A DNA stretch of 64,000 nt from Corynebacterium genitalium ATCC 33030. GTDB lineage: Bacteria > Actinomycetota > Actinomycetes > Mycobacteriales > Mycobacteriaceae. The stretch spans positions 372,001 through 436,000 of the forward strand of contig NZ_CM000961.1 in the NCBI RefSeq assembly GCF_000143825.1, written 5' to 3'. This document shows, in pieces, positions 58,400-64,000 of the stretch (position 1 is its first letter; each line of letters starts with the position of its first letter). A model generated the notes under the pieces. It was not told the origin of the DNA and searched no databases. It was given only the letters and a program-made list of their open reading frames with translations. Made by a program: the position numbers and the translations under genes.

Positions 58400-58993
58400 T
58401 TAGAGCACCTCCTCGACGGCCGCGGCAATGTCATCGGCGTCGGTAAACGGCGTGGGCACCACGCCAGCAGTCTCCTGCCCGCGCAACACCACCAGCACCG
58501 GCACGACCGGGGGCAGCTTCAGCTGGGCAGCGAAAAGGTTCTCGGTGTCCTGGTAGCTCGGAAGGGTCACGCCAAGCTCGTCGAGAAGCGCGGCGCCGGC
58601 CTGCGCGTCCCCGTCCGCGTGCACGCCGACAACGCTGTATTCGGGGTGCGCGTCCGCGAATTCCTGCAGCGCAGGCAGCTCCTCACGGCACGGTTCGCAC
58701 CACCACGCCCACAGACTGACCACCGTAACCTGGTCATCGGCCACAGCCCCGTCCGTTGAGGTCGCTCCCAAGCAGGGCAGCTCCACCCCACCGACAGTCC
58801 CGGTCGGGCAATCAGGTCGGCTGCCGGCTTCTATTTCGCTCACAGTGTTGGTCACGGTGCTGCGCCCCTCCTCACCTTCGGGCGCTGCGCTGTTCGAGCC
58901 CGGCTGCCCCCTCAGCATCGACACCGCGCCGACCACCACCAGCACCGTTGCGGCGACAATGGCGAGCACGCTGATCAGCACACTGCGCTTCAC
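58400..58993 (-). CDS. TlpA/ResA-like membrane thioredoxin
   Basis: A 197-residue protein with an N-terminal anchor (residues 5-28) and an extracytoplasmic thioredoxin fold with the WWCEPC active site and the cis-Pro VVPVLVV. Two more Cys (DCP, LPCLG) are close to the anchor. Role in redox of exported proteins or cytochromes. GTG start overlaps nth as GTGA. Confidence 0.87.
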   Translation of the reverse strand: MKRSVLISVLAIVAATVLVVVGAVSMLRGQPGSNSAAPEGEEGRSTVTNTVSEIEAGSRPDCPTGTVGGVELPCLGATSTDGAVADDQVTVVSLWAWWCEPCREELPALQEFADAHPEYSVVGVHADGDAQAGAALLDELGVTLPSYQDTENLFAAQLKLPPVVPVLVVLRGQETAGVVPTPFTDADDIAAAVEEVL

Positions 58994-59817
58994 TCGCTCT
59001 CACCCCGCCCCATCATGTCCAGGATGTGCTCGCGCTCCGGCCCGGTCACCAACTTCTCAGCCTCGTCCCACTCAACAGGGCCCGTTCCGAAACTCGGGCA
59101 GTCAAACGCCACCGGGCACGCCCCGCACGCTGGTTTGCGAGCATGGCATACGCGTCGGCCGTGAAAAATGATCCTGTGTGAAAACATCGTCCACTCACGC
59201 TTCTCAATCACGCTGGCAATCGCGTGCTCGATGGCGACGGGGTCGGTGATAGATGCGTCGATAAGCATCATGCGGTGCACCAGGCGCTGAAAATGCGTGT
59301 CCACGGTGAGCCCCGGCATCCCGAACGCATTGCCGCGGACCACATGCGCCGTCTTGCGGCCAACGCCGGGCAGCTTCACCAGATCCTCGATCGCGGTGGG
59401 CACGTCGCCGCCATGCTTATCGACGAGCGCCTCCCCAATCCCCTTCAGATGCCCCGCCTTCGCGCGGAAGAACCCTGTCGGCCGGATGATCTCCGCGATC
59501 TCGTCGACGTTGGCCGCCGCATAGCTCGCTGCATCGGGGTAGCGCCGAAACAGCTCCGGGGTGACAGAGTTGACGCGCACGTCCGTGGTTTGCGCACTGA
59601 GTACTGTGGCAATGAGCAGCTCGAGCGGATTGGTGAAGTCCAGCTCCGCGTGCGCATCCGGGTAGGTCGCGGCCAGCGTGCGGTTGATCCGCCTTGCGCG
59701 ACGGGTGCGCCCCAGCTCAGTCTCTGTACCTTTTGACGCGGGGTGCACGCCGGGGCGGCGGAAGCGCACTGGCGTGACGGAGCCTGCTGGACTTCCTGCT
59801 GCATCTGGGGCGGACAT
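58990..59817 (-). CDS. nth: Endonuclease III
   Basis: A 275-residue DNA glycosylase/AP lyase for oxidised pyrimidines. It has the helix-hairpin-helix LPGVGRKTAHVV with the catalytic Lys, the Asp in VDTHFQRL and the C-terminal [4Fe-4S] loop CHARKPACGACPVAFDC. The start at 59817 gives the N terminus MSAPDAAGS, 7 nt after TATAGT on the minus strand, so the transcript is probably leaderless; the longer ORF to 59862 is not needed. Two inverted copies of the 11-bp motif lie inside. Confidence 0.94.
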   Translation of the reverse strand: MSAPDAAGSPAGSVTPVRFRRPGVHPASKGTETELGRTRRARRINRTLAATYPDAHAELDFTNPLELLIATVLSAQTTDVRVNSVTPELFRRYPDAASYAAANVDEIAEIIRPTGFFRAKAGHLKGIGEALVDKHGGDVPTAIEDLVKLPGVGRKTAHVVRGNAFGMPGLTVDTHFQRLVHRMMLIDASITDPVAIEHAIASVIEKREWTMFSHRIIFHGRRVCHARKPACGACPVAFDCPSFGTGPVEWDEAEKLVTGPEREHILDMMGRGESE

Positions 59818-59877
59818 GCACACAACTATAGCGATGGGTACCACCGGCTCCGCTCCGAGCAACTACCATAGGGAACC

Positions 59878-59976
59878 ATGATGAGTGTTCTCTTCGCGCT
59901 TTTGGCCCCGCTGTTCCTCGCCGTGTTCGTTGTGGCCATGGAACGCCTCGAAGTCGCTGTCGTGCACCCTGCCTAG
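59878..59976 (+). CDS. 32-residue membrane microprotein between nth and glxR
   Basis: An ORF with one membrane helix (LLAPLFLAVFVVA) and a short tail (MERLEVAVVHPA). The ATG is 8 nt after a TACCAT box and has no strong ribosome site. In M. tuberculosis a small membrane protein gene (Rv3675) lies at this same place between nth and crp, which favours a real gene. Confidence 0.5.
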   Translation: MMSVLFALLAPLFLAVFVVAMERLEVAVVHPA

Positions 59977-60183
59977 AAGCGGACTAAACACGGCCTCAAC
60001 GCGGTCTAAATGCGCATTTTTCATTTTGGGGTAAGAGTAAACCCGCATGATTCTCCGCCTGTGCCCCAGTGCGCGTGATAGAGTCGCACAGTGTGACGTG
60101 GCGCGTCTGCCGGGGTCGCGGTGACTGATTCCACATCCTGGAACGCTCGGCTCGCGGGTAAGCGCCAAGTAGAAGGAGCGCAC

Positions 60184-60867
60184 ATGGACGACGTACAGGA
60201 GACACTGGCACGCGCCGGCATTTTCCAAGGCGTGGACCCCGCTGCAGTGACCAACCTCATCGGTGACATGCAGACGGAGACGTTTCCCCGCGGAACCACC
60301 ATCTTCGACGAAGGTGAGCCGGGCGACACCCTGTACATCATCATCGACGGCAAGGTGAAGCTTGCCCGCCACGCCCCCGACGGCCGCGAGAACTTGCTGT
60401 CCGTCATGGGGCCGTCCGACATGTTCGGCGAGCTGTCCATCTTCGACCCAGGCCCGCGCACCTCCTCCGCAGTGTGCGTGACCGAGGTTCAGGCAGCCAC
60501 GATGGACTCCGAGATGCTCAAGACATGGATCAACGAGCACCCCGAAATTTCTCAGCAGCTGCTGCGCGTTCTTGCGCGCCGTCTGCGCCGGACCAACGCG
60601 TCCTTGGCGGACCTCATCTTCACTGACGTCCCAGGCCGCGTGGCCAAGACGCTGCTGCAGTTGGCCAACCGCTTTGGCACCCAAGAGGGAAGCACCCTGC
60701 GCGTCAACCACGACCTGACTCAGGAAGAGATCGCTCAGCTTGTCGGTGCCTCACGTGAGACGGTGAACAAGGCGCTGGCCACCTTCGCGCAGCGCGGCTG
60801 GATCCGCCTGGAAGGCAAGTCCGTCGTCATCGTGGACACGGAGCACCTCGCGCGCCGCGCGCGCTAA
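60184..60867 (+). CDS. glxR: GlxR, cAMP-dependent global regulator (CRP family)
   Basis: A 227-residue regulator nearly identical in pattern to C. glutamicum GlxR. Residues 20-130 are the cyclic-nucleotide domain with the [16 protein letters not shown] phosphate cassette; a C-terminal winged helix has [23 protein letters not shown]. The start MDDVQETL at 60184 matches the family; the frame is open from 60121. It would bind TGTGANNTANNTCACA sites, candidates for which lie before sdhC and the SGNH hydrolase gene. Confidence 0.97.
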   Translation: MDDVQETLARAGIFQGVDPAAVTNLIGDMQTETFPRGTTIFDEGEPGDTLYIIIDGKVKLARHAPDGRENLLSVMGPSDMFGELSIFDPGPRTSSAVCVTEVQAATMDSEMLKTWINEHPEISQQLLRVLARRLRRTNASLADLIFTDVPGRVAKTLLQLANRFGTQEGSTLRVNHDLTQEEIAQLVGASRETVNKALATFAQRGWIRLEGKSVVIVDTEHLARRAR

Positions 60868-60901
60868 GCTCCCCGGGGCGGCTTGCGCCGCGTGAGCCTA
60901 T

Positions 60902-61723
60902 TTAGGCTTCCTTGCCCTCGAGGTAGCGCAGGGCCACACGGGTGGACTGTTCCGCAGCTCCGCGCAGGACCGGATCAACATCGTCATACATTGCATCAAC
61001 CAGCTCGTTGATGCTCACATCTGCGCCGCGCTCGGCGCGCACCTTGCGGATCTGGTCCAACCGGTACTCGCGGCGGTCAATGTATTTGCGGGCGAATCCG
61101 GACAGGTCCTCGCCTTCCGGGCCATGGCCCGGCAGAAGCTTAATGCCTGCTCCGTCTTCCTCGAGCGTGCTCAAGGAATCCAGGTATCCACCCAAGTCAC
61201 CGTCCGTCTCCGAGATCATCGTGGTGTGGCGGCCGGCGATCGTGTCACCGGTGCAGATGCCCTCCAGCGTCGACTCCGGGGACTCCGGGTCGCCGGAGTA
61301 GATGTAGAAGCACACCGAGTCGCCCGTGTGGCCGGGGGTGTGCACGACCTTGATGCGCGGAGTGATGCCGTCGACAGCGATGATTTCGCCGTTTTGGAGG
61401 GGCTCGCCACCGTTGCAGTAACGCTCGTCGAAAGCGCGGACCGGAGCGCCCGTGAGCTGACGGAAACGGTGAGCGCCGTCAGCGTGGTCGTGGTGGCGGT
61501 GCGTCAACAGCACCAGAGCGACCTTGTCGGCCGACGACTGGAGCACGTTGAGGTGACCTTCATCTTCCGGGCCCGGGTCGATGACAATGCTGTACTCATC
61601 CTCCGGGTCGCGGATAACCCACGAGTTCGTGCCCTCCAGTGCTGCGTAGCTGGGGTTCATCGCCAGCACGACAGCGGCAGACGGGGTGACAGGACGCAGT
61701 TGGCTATAAGCGGGATGCTGCAT
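60902..61723 (-). CDS. MBL-fold metallohydrolase
   Basis: A 273-residue hydrolase with LLTHRHHDHADGAH, the ligands in TPGHTGDSV and the GDTIAG segment, then a C-terminal helical domain of LACTB2/endoribonuclease-like type with GHGPEGED. It is the counterpart of Rv3677c. Start taken at MQHPAYSQ (61723); an earlier in-frame start is at 61732. Substrate unknown. Confidence 0.85.
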   Translation of the reverse strand: MQHPAYSQLRPVTPSAAVVLAMNPSYAALEGTNSWVIRDPEDEYSIVIDPGPEDEGHLNVLQSSADKVALVLLTHRHHDHADGAHRFRQLTGAPVRAFDERYCNGGEPLQNGEIIAVDGITPRIKVVHTPGHTGDSVCFYIYSGDPESPESTLEGICTGDTIAGRHTTMISETDGDLGGYLDSLSTLEEDGAGIKLLPGHGPEGEDLSGFARKYIDRREYRLDQIRKVRAERGADVSINELVDAMYDDVDPVLRGAAEQSTRVALRYLEGKEA

Positions 61724-61733
61724 GATCCCCACC

Positions 61734-62189
61734 CTACGCCACCTCGACTATGAGCTCGAGCTCCACTGGGGCGTCAAGCGGCAGAACCGCGACACCAACA
61801 GCCGAGCGCACGTGCGCGCCGGCATCGCCGAAGATCTCCCCGATCAACTCCGATGCCCCGTTGATCACACCAGGCTGGCCGGTGAAGTCGGGTGCGGAGG
61901 CTACGTAGCCAACCACCTTCACCACGCGCGTGACGGCATCCAGCCCCACTCCCGCATCGACCGCGGCGAGAGCATTGAGCAGGCATGTCCGGGCGTATTC
62001 GTAGGCATCCTCGGCAGAGACTTCCGCGCCAACCTTGCCGGTCGCAGGAAGCGCGCCGTCAACGAACGGCAGCTGGCCCGAGGTCCACACCTGGTTTCCT
62101 ACCCGCGTTGCGGGCACGTACGCCGCAACGGGGGCGGCGACGTCGGGGAGGCGGAGACCCAAAGCGCTGATACGCGAAAGGGCACTCAC
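61734..62189 (-). CDS. RidA-family protein
   Basis: A 151-residue Rid/YjgF-like enamine/imine deaminase-fold protein with VGNQVWTSGQLPF and VVKVVGYVAS. The catalytic Arg of true RidA is not obvious in the C-terminal segment (FGDAGAHVRSAVGVAVLPLDAPVE has an Arg, position plausible). It begins with GTG and ends 10 bp before the MBL hydrolase; the two are likely co-transcribed with DUF4177 and whcA. Confidence 0.82.
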   Translation of the reverse strand: MSALSRISALGLRLPDVAAPVAAYVPATRVGNQVWTSGQLPFVDGALPATGKVGAEVSAEDAYEYARTCLLNALAAVDAGVGLDAVTRVVKVVGYVASAPDFTGQPGVINGASELIGEIFGDAGAHVRSAVGVAVLPLDAPVELELIVEVA

Positions 62190-62190
62190 C

Positions 62191-62343
62191 TTAGAGCTCC
62201 CGCTTCATGTAGGCGACAACATTCTCCGGGTTCGGGCCGGGCGTGACAGCGACAAGCTCCCAGCCATCCTCACCCCAGGTGTCCAGGATCTGCTTGGTGG
62301 CGTGCGTCAGCAGCGGAACGGTGGCGTATTCCCATTTAGTCAT
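62191..62343 (-). CDS. DUF4177 small protein
   Basis: A 50-residue protein starting MTKWEYATVPLLTH, with the family pattern WEDGWELVAV read here as WGEDGWELVAV, ending in MKREL. The DUF4177 family has no known role. It is 1 bp from the RidA gene start, clearly one operon. Too short for most ORF callers. Confidence 0.8.
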   Translation of the reverse strand: MTKWEYATVPLLTHATKQILDTWGEDGWELVAVTPGPNPENVVAYMKREL

Positions 62344-62409
62344 GCCGCCACTCTAGCCGTTCGCCTCCGTTGCAGCGACGATGCGGCATCGCTGTAGCGA
62401 CGTCAGGAG

Positions 62410-62769
62410 CTACAGCCCGACGATCTCCTCGCCCGCTGCGAGGTGCGCGGCCCAGTCGGTCACGTGCGGGTTCTTACGCAGCACGGCGCGGCGTTGACGC
62501 TCGGTCAGGCCACCCCACACGCCGAACTCGACCTTGTTGTCCAGGGCATCTGCGCGGCATTCCATCTGGACCGGGCAACGGCGACAGATCGCGGCGGCTT
62601 TACGCTGTTCAGCACCGCGAACGAAGAGGGCATCCGGGTCGCCGGCGCGGCAGACAGCGAGGGTGACCCACTCGCCGCGCTCAAAAGAATCGACCTTGGG
62701 CGGAGAAGTTCGTGCGGAAGCGGGTAGTACCGGCTTATCAAGCGAGCGATTGTGAATCGTTGCGGTCAC
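62410..62769 (-). CDS. whcA: WhiB-family regulator, WhcA/WhiB4-like
   Basis: A 119-residue iron-sulfur regulator. Four Cys are arranged as AVC, then ICRRC (C-x2-C) and MEC, followed by GVWGGLTERQRR, the WhiB turn and basic helix. The neighbour is a class A PBP gene, as for C. glutamicum whcA and M. tuberculosis whiB4/ponA2. GTG start with AAGGAG ribosome site. Confidence 0.85.
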   Translation of the reverse strand: MTATIHNRSLDKPVLPASARTSPPKVDSFERGEWVTLAVCRAGDPDALFVRGAEQRKAAAICRRCPVQMECRADALDNKVEFGVWGGLTERQRRAVLRKNPHVTDWAAHLAAGEEIVGL

Positions 62770-62977
62770 GAAAATCTCCTTCCCATAGCCCCAATTTCTT
62801 GGGACATAGAAATAACCCTGGCAAATTCGTATTTGCCTGCTTTAGGAAAGCCAATCGAGTTCATTGCGCTTTCTGAATGTAAGTGTATTCACCCCCTGGG
62901 ATTATTGTCGAATAGATCACACGAGCGGGGGTAGGCACCGATTCCCCTGTGGGGGTCTAGGCCGTAGTGTATGAAAG

Positions 62978-64000
62978 GTGTCTTCACTAGGTTCCCTGGG
63001 AAAACTGCTCCTCGGCGTCGTTGCCGCGGGTCTCGCAGTGGTGCTGTGTCTTGCCCCCGTCGTGGGGATCAGCGGGGCTGCTGTCGCTCGCGTCGATGAG
63101 ACGATGCAGTCCAATCTCGCCGACTTAACCGACGGGTCCGCCCCCGGCGTGACCACGATCACCGATAAGAACGGTGAGCCCATAGCCTGGATCTACAACC
63201 AGCGCCGTTATGAGTTGAAGGCGGAGCAGATCAGCCAGGCCGCCAAAGACGCGTTGGTCGCCATCGAGGACCGCCGCTTCTACGAGCACGAAGGCGTGGA
63301 CATGCAGGGTTTTGCCCGCGCGATGGTCACGAACGTGCTGGCAGGCGGCGTGGAGGAAGGTGCCTCCACAATCAACCAGCAGTACGTGAAGAACTATCTT
63401 TTGCTTGTCGACGCTGAGAATCCCGAAGAGCAAACAGCCGCCGTCGAACAGTCGATTCCACGCAAGTTGCGCGAGATGCGCATGGCGTCCGACCTGGACA
63501 AGCAGCTGCCCAAGGAAGAGATCTTGGCGCGATATATGAACATCGTCCCCTTCGGCAACCACGCGTACGGCATTGAGGCCGCCGCGCGCACCTACTTCGG
63601 CATCCCCGCCGCCGAGCTCAATGTCCCGCAGTCAGCGCTGCTCGTCGGCATGCTGCAGTCCGCTGAGATGCTCAACCCGTACACCAACCCCGAAGGGGCC
63701 ACGGAGCGCCGCAACACGGTGCTGCAGGCAATGGTCACCTCCGGTTACCTCGCGCAAGATGAGGCAGACCGCTTCAAGGGCGAACCCCTTGGAGTCCTCG
63801 AAGAACCCGCCTTGCTGCCCGAGGGCTGCATCTCTGCTGGTTCTGCGGGTTTCCTGTGTGATTACGCACTGGAGTACCTCGCCGGCAAGGGTCTGCCCAT
63901 GGAGGAGCTCGAGCGCGGCGGCTACACCATTAGGACCACGCTGGACCCGGGAGTTCAAGAGATTGCGCACAACGCCGCCGCAAGTGCAGTTAGCCCGGGC
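62978..64000 (+). CDS. ponA: Class A penicillin-binding protein, 5' part (runs off the window)
   Basis: At least 341 residues; the end lies outside. The N-terminal membrane helix is followed by a glycosyltransferase-51 domain: the catalytic Glu in AIEDRRFYEHEG, then EGASTINQQYVKN, RKLREMRMA, ARYMNIVPFGNHAYGIEAAARTYFG and ALLVGMLQSAEMLNPY. The transpeptidase domain would start after the GYTIRTTLDPG segment. The start GTG at 62978 is 7 nt after TAGTGT, probably leaderless. It is divergent from whcA. It completes peptidoglycan synthesis functions for the window. Confidence 0.92.
   Translation, partial: MSSLGSLGKLLLGVVAAGLAVVLCLAPVVGISGAAVARVDETMQSNLADLTDGSAPGVTTITDKNGEPIAWIYNQRRYELKAEQISQAAKDALVAIEDRRFYEHEGVDMQGFARAMVTNVLAGGVEEGASTINQQYVKNYLLLVDAENPEEQTAAVEQSIPRKLREMRMASDLDKQLPKEEILARYMNIVPFGNHAYGIEAAARTYFGIPAAELNVPQSALLVGMLQSAEMLNPYTNPEGATERRNTVLQAMVTSGYLAQDEADRFKGEPLGVLEEPALLPEGCISAGSAGFLCDYALEYLAGKGLPMEELERGGYTIRTTLDPGVQEIAHNAAASAVSPG

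Overview
The window is a high-GC actinobacterial chromosome segment, almost certainly from a Corynebacterium. The evidence is two secreted mycolyltransferases, a mycothiol-dependent formaldehyde dehydrogenase, a fused RmlCD, GlxR, a WhcA-type WhiB protein, and a gene order (deoC-like / DUF445 / sdhBAC / lpd / cmt / rml ... topA / cyaB / tad / marP / nth / glxR / whcA / ponA) that I recognise from corynebacteria and partly from Mycobacterium tuberculosis. The species is not determined.

Layout. 0-11 kb: small membrane genes, sdhCAB and lpd (central respiration), plus an SRPBCC protein and a Gln/Tyr/Gly-repeat membrane protein. 11-20.6 kb: cell-envelope block with two mycolyltransferases flanking a 39-residue peptide gene, a prolyl oligopeptidase, a copper chaperone plus DyP peroxidase pair, a flippase-like protein and rmlB. 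20.6-23.8 kb: an AT-richer insert in the rml cluster carrying an ArsR-type regulator, an MFS exporter and remnants of a cytochrome P450 and an FAD monooxygenase; it ends in a second, truncated rmlB 3' end. 23.8-35.7 kb: rmlCD, an HNH/DUF222 gene with a possible SOS box, rmlA, two glycosyltransferases, DUF2304, a DsbA-like protein, mscR with an MBL hydrolase, an SGNH hydrolase, a broken acyl-CoA synthetase and a DUF4442 thioesterase. 35.7-37.75 kb: a roughly 1.9 kb islet between a tRNA-Thr fragment and an intact tRNA-Thr(CGT), holding an Abi_2/HEPN abortive-infection gene with a structured leader. 37.8-47.2 kb: holB, cyaB, topA, dedA, cspA and a DUF1998 helicase. 47.2-52 kb: a Tad/Flp pilus operon. 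52.15-53.63 kb: a complete IS3-family element. 53.9-64 kb: HAD hydrolase, holin-X protein, alpha/beta hydrolase, marP, nudix, tlpA, nth, glxR, MBL hydrolase, ridA, DUF4177, whcA and the 5' part of a class A PBP gene.

How it fits together. RmlA, RmlB and RmlCD make dTDP-rhamnose for the arabinogalactan linker; the glycosyltransferases, flippase and mycolyltransferases act on the same envelope. SdhCAB and Lpd serve respiration. The Tad genes encode a surface pilus.

The most striking signal is not a gene. The 11-mer CGTCGATAAGC (or its complement GCTTATCGACG) occurs 23 times without mismatch in 64 kb, in both orientations and both inside and between genes, where far less than one copy is expected. 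It is absent from the rml insert and the IS, and densest around the Tad operon. Its role is unknown to me; a DNA-uptake-like signal is one testable idea.
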